DNA of 64,000 nt from Stutzerimonas kunmingensis (GTDB lineage Bacteria > Pseudomonadota > Gammaproteobacteria > Pseudomonadales > Pseudomonadaceae), in the NCBI RefSeq assembly GCF_014764705.1, contig NZ_JACXXG010000020.1, positions 1-64,000 of the forward strand, given 5' to 3'. This document shows, piece after piece, positions 1 to 12,722 of this stretch. The translations under genes were made by a program, and so were the position numbers. The notes beneath the pieces are model-generated. The model had not been told where the DNA came from. It saw only the letters and a program-made list of their open reading frames with translations, and ran no database searches. Positions within the stretch are counted from its first letter, which is position 1; each line of letters starts with the position of its first letter.

Positions 1-54
1 CTTGGACTGGTCTCGATACTGGATACGATCAATCGGCTTAACCGCATGGCCTGA
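1..54 (+). CDS. Group II intron-encoded maturase/reverse transcriptase, C-terminal end (partial)
   Basis: Only the last 17 codons lie in the window. Frame 1 reads LGLVSILDTINRLNRMA and stops at TGA 52-54. The assignment rests on context rather than on the peptide itself: the stop is followed at once by RNA elements that look like group II intron domains V and VI, and in bacterial introns the maturase reading frame commonly closes just upstream of those domains. The protein would act as reverse transcriptase and splicing maturase of its own intron. Nothing can be said about its catalytic domains because they lie outside the window. Confidence 0.5.
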   Translation, partial: LGLVSILDTINRLNRMA

Positions 55-125
55 ACCGCCGTGTACGGAACCGTACGCACGGTGGTGTGGGAGGACGGCG
101 GCCGTGAGGCCGCCTCCTACCCGAT
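1..125 (+). mobile_element. 3' end of a group II intron (domains V and VI)
   Basis: Bases about 54-87 fold as a domain V: the strand at 55-67 pairs with 72-86 around a GAAC loop (68-71), with a two-nucleotide bulge on the 3' strand, the classic domain V shape. Bases about 88-122 form a second hairpin (GGCGGCC...GGCCGCC stem, then TCCTACCC) that fits domain VI. A119 is a candidate branch adenosine seven bases before the likely intron end. The 3' terminus is placed at ...CCCGAT, T125, matching the usual AY ending. The element is oriented opposite to recN and ends 14 bases before the recN stop codon. The 5' part is outside the window, so subclass and completeness cannot be judged. Confidence 0.75.
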
Positions 126-139
126 CCTGGCTGCCGGGC

Positions 140-1813
140 TCAGGCTTGTGCGGAGGTGACCATCTGTCGGGCATGTGCCAGGGACTGCTCGGTCAGGTCG
201 ACGCCTCCGAGCATTCGCGCGATTTCCTCGACGCGGCCGTTCTGATCCAGCTCTGCGACGGCAGTGCGGGTTTCATCCGCCCCGCGAGCCTTGTGCACGA
301 ACAGGTGGTGATGTCCTTGGGCGGCGACCTGCGGCAGGTGGGTGACGGTCAGCACCTGGCCGCGCTCGCCGAGGCGGCGCAGCAGCTGGCCAACGATCTC
401 CGCGGTGGGGCCGCCGATACCCACGTCGACTTCATCGAACACCAGCGTCGGTACGCGGGATGTCTGCGCGGTGATCACCTGAATCGCCAGGCTGATGCGT
501 GATAGTTCACCCCCGGATGCGACCTTGGCCAGGGCGCGCAGGGGCTGGCCCGGGTTGGCGCTGACCAGGAACTCGACCTGCTCCAGGCCGTAGTGCATCA
601 GTTCGCCTTCGGCTGCAGGCTTGAGTTGCACGCTGAATCTGCCGCCTGGCATACCCAGTCTTTGAATCTCTACCTCGACAGCGCTGGCCAGTTGTTCGGC
701 CGCGGCCTGGCGCATGCGGCTGAGTTCGCCGGCTTTTTCTTCGTAGTGCCGAGCGTAGACCGCCAGTTCTTCACCGAGGCGCTCGACTGCTTCGTCGTCG
801 GCGTTAAGCCCTTCTAGCTCCTCCAGCAGCTGCTGGTGCAGGTTGGGCAGTTCGGTCGGTTGCACGCGGTGCTTGCGAGCGAGGGTGTAGATGGTATCCA
901 GCCGCTCTTCCAGCATTTGCTGGCGCTCCGGATCGGCGTCGAAGTGATCGACGAAGCGGTTCAGCTCGCCGATCGCCTCTTCGACCTGAATCTGCGCGCT
1001 CGCCAGCAGATTGACTGCTTCGCTCAGGGCCTGAGGTTGGTTCTGGAAGGCGCTCAGACGCTGCAGGCTGCTGGTCAGTGCCGACAGTACGTTGCCGGCA
1101 TCGCTCTCGCTGCACAGCTCCATGACCTGTCGGCAGGCGCCGAGCAACTGCTCAGCATTGGCCAGGTTCTTGTGTTCGCGCTCGAGTTGCTCCAGTTCGT
1201 TCTCGCCCAACGCCAGGTTCTCCAGCTCTTCCAGCTGGTAGCTGAGCAATTGGTGGCGTGCGCGCTGTTCGTCGCCACTGTTGCTCAGGCGTTCCAGGGT
1301 CTGTCGCGTCTGCCGCCAGCGCTGGGCGGCCAGCTGGACCTGTCGCGCCAGCTCCTGGTTGCCGCTGTACTCATCGAGCAGGCGCCGATGGGTGTCGGTC
1401 TTCAGCAGGGATTGATGCTCGTGCTGGCTGTGGATATCGATAAGCAGCTCGCCCAGCGACTTGAGGTCGCCCTGCGGACAAGGGGTGCCGTTGATGTAGC
1501 CGCGGGAACGACCTTCGGCGGTGATGACACGGCGCAGGATGCAGGGCCCGTCATGGTCCATGTCGCGCTCGGCGAGCCAGGCGCGGGCGTCGGGAATATC
1601 GTCCAGGTCGAAGCTGGCAAGAATGTCGGCCTTGTCGGCGCCGATGCGCACCACGCTGCTGTCGGCCCGGTCGCCCAACGTCAGGCCGAGGGCGTCGAGC
1701 ATGATCGACTTGCCTGCGCCGGTTTCTCCGCTGATGACGCTCATGCCGCGTTTCAGCTCGAGGTCGAGGTGCTCGACGATGGCGTAGTTGTGGACCGATA
1801 GATGAACCAGCAT
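140..1813 (-). CDS. recN: DNA repair protein RecN
   Basis: SMC-like ATPase that acts early in recombinational repair of double-strand breaks in the nucleoid. The 557 residues match full-length RecN. The Walker A motif GETGAGKS lies at residues 29-36. The middle is charged and coiled-coil rich (roughly 150-370), and the ABC signature ASGGELSRIS and Walker B LVFDEVDVGIGG lie near 430 and 455-467. The start ATG at 1813 gives MLVHLSVHNYAIVEHL, the normal family N-terminus. It is divergent from grpE. Downstream, only 14 bases separate its stop codon from a group II intron end on the opposite strand, so its native terminator may have been displaced or split. Identification is secure. Confidence 0.96.
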   Translation of the reverse strand: MLVHLSVHNYAIVEHLDLELKRGMSVISGETGAGKSIMLDALGLTLGDRADSSVVRIGADKADILASFDLDDIPDARAWLAERDMDHDGPCILRRVITAEGRSRGYINGTPCPQGDLKSLGELLIDIHSQHEHQSLLKTDTHRRLLDEYSGNQELARQVQLAAQRWRQTRQTLERLSNSGDEQRARHQLLSYQLEELENLALGENELEQLEREHKNLANAEQLLGACRQVMELCSESDAGNVLSALTSSLQRLSAFQNQPQALSEAVNLLASAQIQVEEAIGELNRFVDHFDADPERQQMLEERLDTIYTLARKHRVQPTELPNLHQQLLEELEGLNADDEAVERLGEELAVYARHYEEKAGELSRMRQAAAEQLASAVEVEIQRLGMPGGRFSVQLKPAAEGELMHYGLEQVEFLVSANPGQPLRALAKVASGGELSRISLAIQVITAQTSRVPTLVFDEVDVGIGGPTAEIVGQLLRRLGERGQVLTVTHLPQVAAQGHHHLFVHKARGADETRTAVAELDQNGRVEEIARMLGGVDLTEQSLAHARQMVTSAQA

Positions 1814-1934
1814 GGCAAGGGCTCCCGATTTGCGTGGCTGGCTATTTATACAGTGGTTTTCCTGGGCGCTACAAGCGTTGAAGGATGAGTGTGCGGTTGC
1901 TCGTCATTTCGCTGGGCGCTCTTCGCTTTCCGCC

Positions 1935-1963
1935 CTTGAAGCCTGTTTTCGCGCCCCCATATA
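1935..1963 (+). promoter_or_regulatory. Sigma-32 (heat-shock) promoter for grpE-dnaK-dnaJ
   Basis: CTTGAA at 1935-1940, a 14-bp spacer, then CCCCATATA at 1955-1963. This matches the RpoH consensus (CTTGAA, 13-15 bp, CCCCATnT) almost exactly. It lies 52 bp before the grpE start, in the recN-grpE divergent gap, and explains heat induction of the chaperone genes. I saw no CIRCE-type inverted repeat, consistent with RpoH rather than HrcA control. Confidence 0.85.
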
Positions 1964-2014
1964 GCGGCACAAGCGCGGGTTTGCTGCCCGCTGATCGTAT
2001 AGAGAGGAGGACCT

Positions 2015-2584
2015 ATGGCCGACGAGCAGAACCTGGATAACCAGAACCCGGAAGCGCCCGAGCACTCGGAAGCGGACGTAGCCGAGGATCTGGCCGCCCG
2101 CGTGCAGTCGCTGGAAGAGCAGCTGGCCGCTGCGCAGGACCAGTCACTGCGCGTTGCGGCTGAGCTGCAGAACATCCGCCGGCGCGCCGAGCAGGATGTC
2201 GAGAAGGCGCACAAGTTCGCCCTGGAAAAGTTCGCCGGTGATTTGCTTGCCGTTGCCGACAGTCTCGAGCGTGGCCTTGAGCTGTCCAGTGCTGATGACG
2301 AGGCGGTCAAGCCCATGCGCGAGGGCGTCGAACTGACCCTCAAGCTGCTTCAGGACACGCTGGCGCGTCACCAGCTCGAGCAGCTCGATCCGCATGGCGA
2401 GCCGTTCAATCCTGAGCATCACCAGGCCATGGCCATGGAAGAAAGCACCCACGTCGAGCCGGGCAGCGTGCTCAAGGTGTTCCAGAAAGGTTACCTGCTC
2501 AACGGTCGCCTGCTGCGTCCGGCGATGGTCGTCGTCAGCAAGGCGCCCGCCGATGTGCCGCCTTCGATTGATGAGAAGGCTTGA
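2015..2584 (+). CDS. grpE: Nucleotide exchange factor GrpE
   Basis: Co-chaperone that releases ADP from DnaK in the cytoplasm. The 189 residues are of normal length. An acidic N-terminus ([20 protein letters not shown]) leads into a long helix at about 30-90, the dimerising coiled coil. The C-terminal beta domain carries the family stretch [12 protein letters not shown] and ends in [15 protein letters not shown]. The start is set by GAGAGGAGGACCT just before ATG 2015. It is the first gene of the grpE-dnaK-dnaJ cluster, behind the sigma-32 promoter, with 99 bp to dnaK. Confidence 0.97.
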   Translation: MADEQNLDNQNPEAPEHSEADVAEDLAARVQSLEEQLAAAQDQSLRVAAELQNIRRRAEQDVEKAHKFALEKFAGDLLAVADSLERGLELSSADDEAVKPMREGVELTLKLLQDTLARHQLEQLDPHGEPFNPEHHQAMAMEESTHVEPGSVLKVFQKGYLLNGRLLRPAMVVVSKAPADVPPSIDEKA

Positions 2585-2683
2585 AATTCGGTTACCGACC
2601 CCCATCTGGTAGCCAAGCGTTTTTGTGTTACCCGCAGCCGGTAAAGCAGGCGCGGACCAATCGAAATTTGGAGAGCGAATTAA

Positions 2684-4597
2684 ATGGGCAAGATCATCGG
2701 TATCGACCTGGGAACCACCAACTCCTGCGTCTCGATTCTGGAAAACGGCAAGGCCAAGGTAATTGAAAATGCCGAAGGCGGCCGTACCACTCCGTCGATC
2801 ATCGCGTACGCGAACGACGGCGAAATTCTGGTTGGCCAGTCGGCCAAGCGTCAGGCAGTGACCAACCCGCACAACACCCTGTATGCGGTGAAGCGTCTGA
2901 TCGGTCGCCGTTTCGACGAAGAAGTCGTGCAGAAAGACATTCAGATGGTCCCTTACAAGATCGTCAAGGCAGACAACAGTGACGCCTGGGTCGAGGTGAA
3001 TGGCCAGAAAATGGCGCCGCCGCAGATCTCCGCTGAAATCCTGAAGAAGATGAAGAAGACCGCCGAGGACTACCTCGGTGAGCCGGTGACCGAGGCGGTG
3101 ATCACCGTTCCGGCCTACTTCAACGACAGCCAGCGTCAGGCCACCAAGGATGCCGGTCGTATCGCCGGTCTGGACGTCAAGCGCATCATCAATGAGCCGA
3201 CCGCGGCTGCGCTGGCATACGGCATGGACAAGGCCAAGGGCGACCACACCGTGATCGTCTATGACCTGGGTGGCGGTACCTTCGATGTTTCGGTGATCGA
3301 GATCGCCGAAGTCGACGGTGAGCACCAGTTCGAAGTGCTGGCTACCAACGGCGACACCTTCCTCGGTGGTGAGGACTTCGACATCCGCCTGATCGACTAC
3401 CTCGTCGACGAGTTCAAGAAAGAAACCGGCATGAACCTCAAGGGTGATCCGCTGGCGATGCAGCGCCTGAAGGAAGCTGCCGAGAAGGCCAAGATCGAGC
3501 TGTCCTCCAGCCAGCAGACCGACGTCAACCTGCCGTACATCACCGCTGACGCGTCTGGTCCGAAGCACCTGAACGTGAAGATCTCCCGCGCCAAGCTGGA
3601 GTCGTTGGTCGAGGATCTGGTCGAGCGCACCATCGAGCCGTGCCGCATCGCGCTGAAGGATGCCGGCGTCGATGTTTCGAAGATCGACGACGTGATCCTG
3701 GTCGGTGGTCAGACCCGTATGCCGCTGGTGCAGCAGAAAGTCGCCGAGTTCTTCGGCAAGGAAGCACGCAAGGACGTCAACCCGGATGAGGCTGTGGCCA
3801 TGGGTGCTGCCATTCAGGGCGCGGTCCTGGCCGGCGACGTCAAGGACGTGCTGCTGCTCGACGTATCGCCGCTTACCCTGGGCATCGAAACCCTGGGTGG
3901 CGTGATGACGCCGCTGATCGAGAAGAACACCACCATCCCGACCAAGAAGTCGCAGGTGTTCTCCACTGCGGACGATAACCAGAGCGCCGTGACCATTCAT
4001 GTGCTGCAGGGCGAGCGCAAGCAGGCTACGCAAAATAAGTCGCTGGGTCGCTTCGATCTGGCCGAGATCCCGCCGGCACCGCGTGGCATGCCGCAGATCG
4101 AGGTCACCTTCGACATCGACGCCAACGGCATCCTGCACGTGTCTGCCAAGGACAAGGCCACTGGCAAGCAGCAATCCATCGTGATCAAGGCCAACTCGGG
4201 TCTGTCCGAGGAGGAGATCGAGCAGATGGTTCGCGACGCCGAGGCCAATGCCGAGGAAGACCGCAAGTTCGAAGAGTTGGCGACTGCGCGCAATCAGGGC
4301 GATCAGCTGGTGCATGCGACCCGCAAGATGCTCGTTGAGGCCGGCGACAAGGCCAGCGACGACGACAAAGCGGCAATCGAGAAAGCGCTTGGCGAGCTGG
4401 AAGTGGCCATCAAAGGCGACGACAAGGCCGAGATCGAAGCCAAGATCGCTGCGGTTTCCCAAGCTTCCACGCCGGTCGCGCAGAAGATGTACGCCGAGCA
4501 GGCCCAGGCTGGCGAAGGTCAGCCGGCAGATGAGCAGGGCAAGCCGGGCGACGACGTGGTCGACGCCGAGTTCGAAGAGGTCAAGGACAACAAGTAA
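2684..4597 (+). CDS. dnaK: Chaperone protein DnaK (Hsp70)
   Basis: ATP-dependent Hsp70 chaperone that works with DnaJ and GrpE. 637 residues, full length. The N-terminal ATPase domain opens with [12 protein letters not shown] and contains the second phosphate motif [11 protein letters not shown] and the adenosine motif [10 protein letters not shown]. The substrate-binding beta domain follows the linker [15 protein letters not shown] (about residue 388). The lid is alpha-helical and the tail ends in the acidic [15 protein letters not shown] typical of proteobacterial DnaK. The start is preceded by GGAGAGCG. Transcription probably comes from the sigma-32 promoter ahead of grpE. Confidence 0.98.
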   Translation: MGKIIGIDLGTTNSCVSILENGKAKVIENAEGGRTTPSIIAYANDGEILVGQSAKRQAVTNPHNTLYAVKRLIGRRFDEEVVQKDIQMVPYKIVKADNSDAWVEVNGQKMAPPQISAEILKKMKKTAEDYLGEPVTEAVITVPAYFNDSQRQATKDAGRIAGLDVKRIINEPTAAALAYGMDKAKGDHTVIVYDLGGGTFDVSVIEIAEVDGEHQFEVLATNGDTFLGGEDFDIRLIDYLVDEFKKETGMNLKGDPLAMQRLKEAAEKAKIELSSSQQTDVNLPYITADASGPKHLNVKISRAKLESLVEDLVERTIEPCRIALKDAGVDVSKIDDVILVGGQTRMPLVQQKVAEFFGKEARKDVNPDEAVAMGAAIQGAVLAGDVKDVLLLDVSPLTLGIETLGGVMTPLIEKNTTIPTKKSQVFSTADDNQSAVTIHVLQGERKQATQNKSLGRFDLAEIPPAPRGMPQIEVTFDIDANGILHVSAKDKATGKQQSIVIKANSGLSEEEIEQMVRDAEANAEEDRKFEELATARNQGDQLVHATRKMLVEAGDKASDDDKAAIEKALGELEVAIKGDDKAEIEAKIAAVSQASTPVAQKMYAEQAQAGEGQPADEQGKPGDDVVDAEFEEVKDNK

Positions 4598-4617
4598 GCC
4601 CTGGCTTGCTTCCGCTC

Positions 4618-4684
4618 CAGCCCGTCCCGACATCGTTCGGGCGGGCCCGACCGCTGCGCGGGGGCTTGCTCCCGCGTCGGCGTG
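4618..4684 (+). repeat. Two tandem hairpins between dnaK and dnaJ
   Basis: The dnaK-dnaJ gap holds two GC-rich inverted repeats: GCCCGTCCCGA...TTCGGGCGGGC (about 4619-4645), then CGACCGC/GCGGGGGC...GCTCCCGCGTCGG (about 4649-4680). Neither is followed by a T-tract. They look like mRNA-stabilising or partially terminating structures that could lower dnaJ expression relative to dnaK. Confidence 0.5.
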
Positions 4685-4719
4685 TCTGGAAGGCATGAAT
4701 TTGAGGGTTCAGGATAGTT

Positions 4720-5850
4720 ATGGCCAAACGCGATTTTTATGAGGTGCTGGGCGTCGAGCGCGGCGTCAGCGAGACAGAGCTGAAAAAAGCTTACCGGCGC
4801 CTTGCGATGAAGCATCACCCGGACCGCAATCCGGGGGATAAGGCGGCTGAAGACGCCTTCAAGGAGGCCAACGAGGCCTACGAAGTACTCTCCGATCCGA
4901 GCAAACGGGCTGCCTACGATCAGTACGGCCACGCCGGTGTCGATCCGCAGATGGGTGCTGGCGCAGCCGGTGCCGGTTACGGTGGTGCGAACTTCTCCGA
5001 TATCTTCGGCGACGTGTTCAGCGATTTCTTCAGTGGCGGCCGCGGCGGTGGTCGTGGCGGCGCACAGCGTGGCAGTGATCTGCGCTACACGCTCGAACTC
5101 GATCTCGAAGAGGCAGTGCGCGGCACCACCGTGACCATTCGCGTGCCGACCCTGGTCGAGTGCAAGACCTGCGATGGTTCCGGCGCGAAGAAGGGAACGA
5201 GTCCGGTTACCTGTACCACCTGCGGCGGTATCGGTCAGGTGCGCATGCAGCAGGGTTTCTTCTCGGTACAGCAGACCTGCCCGCGCTGCCACGGCAGCGG
5301 CAAGATGATTTCCGATCCGTGCGGCAGCTGCCATGGGCAGGGGCGCGTGGAGGAGCAGAAGACACTCTCGGTCAAGGTGCCGCCGGGTGTCGATACCGGT
5401 GATCGCATTCGTCTATCTGGCGAAGGCGAGGCGGGTACTCAGGGTGGCCCGGCCGGCGATCTGTATGTGGTGGTCAATGTGCGCGAGCACGCGATCTTCC
5501 AGCGCGATGGCAAACATTTGTATTGCGAAGTGCCGATCAGCTTTGCCGATGCCGCGTTGGGTGGCGAGCTGGAAGTGCCGACGCTGGATGGCCGCGTCAA
5601 GCTGAAGATTCCTGAGGGTACCCAGACCGGCAAGCAGTTCCGCTTGCGTGGCAAGGGGGTCGCGCCGGTGCGCGGTGGTGCGGCGGGCGATCTGCTGTGT
5701 CGCGTCGCGGTGGAGACGCCGGTCAACCTGAGCAAGCGTCAGCGTGAGATGCTCGAGGAGTTTCGCGGCACGCTGCAGGGTGACACCTCGCATTCCCCCA
5801 AGGCCAGTGGCTGGTTCGAAGGTGTGAAGCGCTTTTTCGGTGATGTATGA
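4720..5850 (+). CDS. dnaJ: Chaperone protein DnaJ (Hsp40)
   Basis: Type I J-domain co-chaperone that delivers substrates to DnaK and stimulates its ATPase. 376 residues, normal. The J domain (1-70) contains the HPD tripeptide in [12 protein letters not shown] Gly/Phe-rich linker ([24 protein letters not shown]) follows, then four zinc-binding repeats [24 protein letters not shown] and CGSCHGQG, and the C-terminal substrate domain. It is separated from dnaK by 122 bp containing two hairpins. The ribosome binding site before ATG 4720 is weak (CAGGATAGTT), which fits its lower need compared with DnaK. Confidence 0.98.
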   Translation: MAKRDFYEVLGVERGVSETELKKAYRRLAMKHHPDRNPGDKAAEDAFKEANEAYEVLSDPSKRAAYDQYGHAGVDPQMGAGAAGAGYGGANFSDIFGDVFSDFFSGGRGGGRGGAQRGSDLRYTLELDLEEAVRGTTVTIRVPTLVECKTCDGSGAKKGTSPVTCTTCGGIGQVRMQQGFFSVQQTCPRCHGSGKMISDPCGSCHGQGRVEEQKTLSVKVPPGVDTGDRIRLSGEGEAGTQGGPAGDLYVVVNVREHAIFQRDGKHLYCEVPISFADAALGGELEVPTLDGRVKLKIPEGTQTGKQFRLRGKGVAPVRGGAAGDLLCRVAVETPVNLSKRQREMLEEFRGTLQGDTSHSPKASGWFEGVKRFFGDV

Positions 5851-5865
5851 CAAGGGCCTATGGGT

Positions 5866-6734
<869 letters not shown>

Positions 6735-6859
6735 TTCGCTGCGTCGGCTGGCAGCGTCGCGCCCCGTTCGAGTGCGTTTGCCGGCTATTTTGGCTGGACC
6801 CGAAAGGCGGTTTTATGTAAGCTTCCCGCTTTAGTGTGTCCACTAAAAGTTGCGCAGAA

Positions 6860-6958
6860 ATGAATCAAACAAAAAGCGGGATGACCTTCACACGTCATCC
6901 CGCTTTTTTACAATCTGCGTCTGCTCCAGCCTTGATCTACGGGAGGTCTCTTGACTAA
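6860..6958 (+). CDS. Candidate leader peptide ORF overlapping the carA start (32 codons)
   Basis: An ATG at 6860 opens a 32-codon frame ([20 protein letters not shown]...YGRSLD) closing at TAA 6956-6958. It runs through both arms of the terminator hairpin and ends 8 bases inside carA, whose TTG start is at 6951. The layout would suit ribosome-controlled attenuation or translational coupling. Against it, no good ribosome binding site precedes the ATG and no run of regulatory codons is present. Treat as a candidate only. Confidence 0.25.
   Translation: MNQTKSGMTFTRHPAFLQSASAPALIYGRSLD
6871..6909 (+). terminator. Rho-independent terminator/attenuator between dapB and carA
   Basis: AAAAAGCGGGATGAC and GTCATCCCGCTTTTTT are near-perfect complementary arms around a short CTTCACAC loop, with a T-run on the 3' side. 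The A-run on the 5' side means it could also stop transcription from the other strand. It lies 42 bp before the carA start, so it may terminate dapB or serve as a carA attenuator. Confidence 0.9.
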
Positions 6959-8099
6959 GCCAGCCCTTACGCCAGCCATTCTGGCTCTTGCCGATGGCAG
7001 CATCTTTCGCGGCGAATCCATCGGCGCCGATGGGCAAACCATTGGTGAGGTGGTGTTCAACACCGCCATGACCGGCTATCAGGAAATCCTCACCGATCCT
7101 TCCTACGCCAAGCAGATCGTAACCCTGACCTATCCTCATGTCGGCAACACGGGTACCACGCCGGAGGATGCCGAGTCCTGGAAAGTCTGGGCTGCGGGTC
7201 TGGTTATTCGCGACCTGCCGCTGATTTCCAGCAACTGGCGCGACAAGCAACCCCTGCCTGACTACCTCAAGGCCAATGGCACCGTTGCCATCGCCGGCAT
7301 CGATACTCGTCGCCTGACCCGTATCCTGCGTGAGAAGGGTGCGCAGAACGGCTGCATCCTGGCTGGTAGCGACGCGACAGAAGAGAAAGCGCTGGAGCTG
7401 GCGCGCAGCTTCCCCGGCCTCAAGGGCATGGATCTGGCGAAGGAAGTCAGCGTCAAGGAGCGTTACGAGTGGCGCTCCAGTGTCTGGTGCCTGAAGGATG
7501 ACGGCCATGCCGAGATTCCCGCCAGCGAGCTGCCCTACCATGTCGTCGCCTTCGACTACGGCGTGAAGTACAACATCCTGCGCATGCTGGTCGCCCGCGG
7601 TTGCCGCGTCACCGTGCTTCCGGCACAGACGCCTGCCAGCGAAGCCCTGGCGCTGAACCCGGACGGTATCTTCCTGGCCAACGGTCCGGGTGACCCCGAG
7701 CCTTGCGACTACGCGATCAAGGCGATCCAGCAAGTGCTCGAAACCGACATTCCGGTGTTCGGCATCTGCCTTGGTCACCAGTTGCTGGCGCTCGCCTCCG
7801 GCGCCACGACCGTGAAGATGCCCAACGGCCACCACGGTGCGAACCACCCGGTTCAGGATCTGAAGACCGGTGTGGTGATGATCACCAGTCAGAACCACGG
7901 CTTTGCCGTGGACGAAGCTAGTCTGCCGGCCAATGTGCGTGCGACACACAAGTCGCTGTTCGATGGCACCCTGCAGGGCATCGAGCGCACCGACAAGGTT
8001 GCTTTCAGCTTCCAGGGTCACCCCGAAGCGAGCCCGGGGCCGCATGACGTCGCGCCGCTGTTCGACCGTTTCATCGAAGCCATGGCCAAACGACAGTAA
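6951..8099 (+). CDS. carA: Carbamoyl-phosphate synthase small subunit (glutaminase)
   Basis: Hydrolyses glutamine and channels ammonia to CarB for carbamoyl phosphate, the precursor of arginine and pyrimidines. 382 residues. The N-terminal small-subunit domain contains [17 protein letters not shown]. The C-terminal class I glutamine amidotransferase domain has the triad Cys273 (FGICLGHQ), His357 and Glu359 (QGHPEAS). The start is an uncommon TTG at 6951, chosen because GGGAGGT sits just upstream and the resulting [16 protein letters not shown] matches the family. carB follows after a palindromic spacer. A leader ORF and a terminator immediately upstream suggest regulated expression. Confidence 0.97.
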   Translation: MTKPALTPAILALADGSIFRGESIGADGQTIGEVVFNTAMTGYQEILTDPSYAKQIVTLTYPHVGNTGTTPEDAESWKVWAAGLVIRDLPLISSNWRDKQPLPDYLKANGTVAIAGIDTRRLTRILREKGAQNGCILAGSDATEEKALELARSFPGLKGMDLAKEVSVKERYEWRSSVWCLKDDGHAEIPASELPYHVVAFDYGVKYNILRMLVARGCRVTVLPAQTPASEALALNPDGIFLANGPGDPEPCDYAIKAIQQVLETDIPVFGICLGHQLLALASGATTVKMPNGHHGANHPVQDLKTGVVMITSQNHGFAVDEASLPANVRATHKSLFDGTLQGIERTDKVAFSFQGHPEASPGPHDVAPLFDRFIEAMAKRQ

Positions 8100-8245
8100 C
8101 GAGTCGTCTTGAGAGTGTAGCGAGCGCGGTCTGGGCAAGGCGCCCGGAACGCAACGACGAGACAGTACAGGTAGTACGGCGAGGAAGTGAGTACCGCGCA
8201 ACGCAGCCCAGGCGGCGCGCAGTAACTTTCAAGATGACTCGCCGA
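8098..8245 (+). repeat. Large imperfect palindrome between carA and carB
   Basis: The left end CGAGTCGTCTTGAGAGT (from 8100) is complementary with few mismatches to the right end ACTTTCAAGATGACTCG (to 8241). Inner segments also pair imperfectly (GTCTGGGCAAGGCG with CGCAGCCCAGGCGGCG), and the apex contains GTACAGGTAGTAC at 8165-8177. The whole spacer would therefore fold into one long, interrupted hairpin. There is no ORF in it, and the 30 bases before carB carry the start region. It looks like a dispersed intergenic palindromic element. Confidence 0.7.
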
Positions 8246-8271
8246 CTGACCTAAGGATTCGAGTAACGAAA

Positions 8272-11489
<3,218 letters not shown>

Positions 11490-11493
<4 letters not shown>

Positions 11494-11966
11494 CAAAATT
11501 TCCAATGACCATCCAGGGCGCTCGCGCCCTGGAAGACGAACTCAAGCATCTGAAGACCGTTTTGCGTCCGCAGATCACCCAGGCGATCGCCGAGGCGCGC
11601 GAACTGGGCGATCTCAAGGAGAACGCCGAGTATCACGCCGCGCGTGAGCAGCAGGGCATGGTTGAGGCGCGTATCCGCGACATCGAAGGCCGCCTGCAGA
11701 ACGCCCAGGTGATCGACGTCGCCAATATCCCGCCGACTGGCAAGGTAATCTTCGGTACCACTGTGGATATCGCCAATGTCGAGACCGACGAGCAGGTGAC
11801 CTACCAGATCGTCGGCGACGATGAAGCTGACATCAAGCAGGGCAAGCTTTCGGTCAGTTCGCCGATTGCCCGCGCATTGATCGGCAAGGAAGAAGGTGAT
11901 GTCGTGGCCGTCAAAACGCCCAGTGGGTTGATCGAGTACGAGATTGTCGAAGTCCGCCACGTCTGA
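11490..11966 (+). CDS. greA: Transcription elongation factor GreA
   Basis: Binds the secondary channel of RNA polymerase and stimulates cleavage of backtracked transcripts. 158 residues, as in E. coli. The N-terminal coiled-coil finger holds the conserved acidic tip in [19 protein letters not shown] (about 37-56). The C-terminal FKBP-like domain runs from about 80 to the end (VYGTTVDI-like [22 protein letters not shown]). The start ATG 11490 overlaps the carB stop as ATGA, implying translational coupling. Confidence 0.97.
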
Positions 11967-12375
11967 CCGACAGCCGGCGCGGGCTGGCATCATCACCTGG
12001 CAGCTGGCCCAGACATTCTGGGTCGGCGGCTTGTGGCTGCTGCAATTTCTGGTCTTGCCTGCCCTTGGGCGCGTCGGGCTGGCAACTTTATTGGTCGATG
12101 AGATCGCTGGCAGCCTGAAGCCGCTGCTGGTCGGCTTTGCCGCATTCTGTAGCGCGCTGCAGGCGCTGGTCTTGGTTCAGGTGATGGGGCTGCGCGGCTT
12201 GTGGCGTGACGTTCGCGGCCAGCTTTTGCTGACAGTGATGATGCTTGCGGGCAGTCAGCTGTTGATGCGGGCGGGCTGGTTTGAATCGCTCTACTGGGCC
12301 AGCTTCAGCTTTCTGGTGATGGCGCTGTGTGGCCTGATGCTGGTCTTGCAGCCCGCTCCGGGACGCGAGTACTGA
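11944..12375 (+). CDS. DUF4149-type integral membrane protein
   Basis: About 143 residues, with four hydrophobic segments (roughly 18-40, 58-80, 92-108 and 117-137), no cytoplasmic domain of note, and function unknown. The N-terminal helix starts [21 protein letters not shown], a pattern I associate with the DUF4149 family. It overlaps the greA 3' end by 23 bases if the TTG at 11944 is used. No better start with a clear ribosome site is visible, so the N-terminal boundary is uncertain. It is transcribed with greA and converges on yhbY across a GC-rich hairpin. Confidence 0.75.
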   Translation: MSKSATSDRQPARAGIITWQLAQTFWVGGLWLLQFLVLPALGRVGLATLLVDEIAGSLKPLLVGFAAFCSALQALVLVQVMGLRGLWRDVRGQLLLTVMMLAGSQLLMRAGWFESLYWASFSFLVMALCGLMLVLQPAPGREY

Positions 12376-12379
12376 GCGC

Positions 12380-12404
12380 GCGCGGCAGATTGAGTCTGCC
12401 GCGC
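12380..12404. terminator. Hairpin between convergent genes (DUF4149 gene and yhbY)
   Basis: GCGCGGCAGA (12380-12389) and TCTGCCGCGC (12395-12404) form a perfect 10-bp stem with a TTGAG loop in the 35-bp gap between the two convergent stop codons. No T-run is present on either side, so it may be a weak bidirectional terminator or a transcript-end stabiliser. Confidence 0.55.
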
Positions 12405-12410
12405 ACGATC

Positions 12411-12722
12411 TCAGGCCTGGAAGCGGTGAATATTTGAAAGCTGCTTGTTCGGCTTAGGATTCTTGCGGTAAACCAGGGCCATCTTGCCGATGGTCTGTAC
12501 CAGCTCGCACTTGCCGATCCTGCACAGTTCTTCCATCAGCGCGCGGCGGTCTTCACGCTCTGCGAGGCGGAACTGGATCTTGATCAGCTCATGGTCGTTC
12601 AGGGCTCGCTCGAGTTCGGCTTGAACGCCTTCGGTCAGTCCGTTCTCGGCTACGATCAGGACCGGTTTCAGATGGTGGCCGATGGATTTGTACTGCTTCT
12701 TTTGCTCGTTGGTGAGCGGCAT
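12411..12722 (-). CDS. yhbY: YhbY-family RNA-binding protein (CRM domain)
   Basis: Small ribosome-associated protein of the CRM domain family, linked in E. coli to pre-50S particles. 103 residues. It begins MPLTNEQKKQYKSIGHHLKP, which matches the family N-terminus, and carries the GxxG-type loop in TIGKMALVYRKNPKPNK near residue 80-90. Because it is only a single CRM domain, no enzymatic role is expected. It faces away from ftsH. In relatives the gene on the other side of this promoter is rlmE, which is missing here. Confidence 0.92.
   Translation of the reverse strand: MPLTNEQKKQYKSIGHHLKPVLIVAENGLTEGVQAELERALNDHELIKIQFRLAEREDRRALMEELCRIGKCELVQTIGKMALVYRKNPKPNKQLSNIHRFQA

Noticed and set aside
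2-502. 166-codon plus frame across the intron end and the recN 3' region
   Set aside because: It runs through intron RNA domains and antisense to recN, so it is a composite of non-coding and shadow sequence.
2144-4696. 850-codon open frame on the minus strand opposite grpE and dnaK
   Set aside because: It is a mirror of dnaK, arising from strong GC3 bias in a highly expressed gene. The translation is low in recognisable domains, and all DnaK signatures are on the plus strand.
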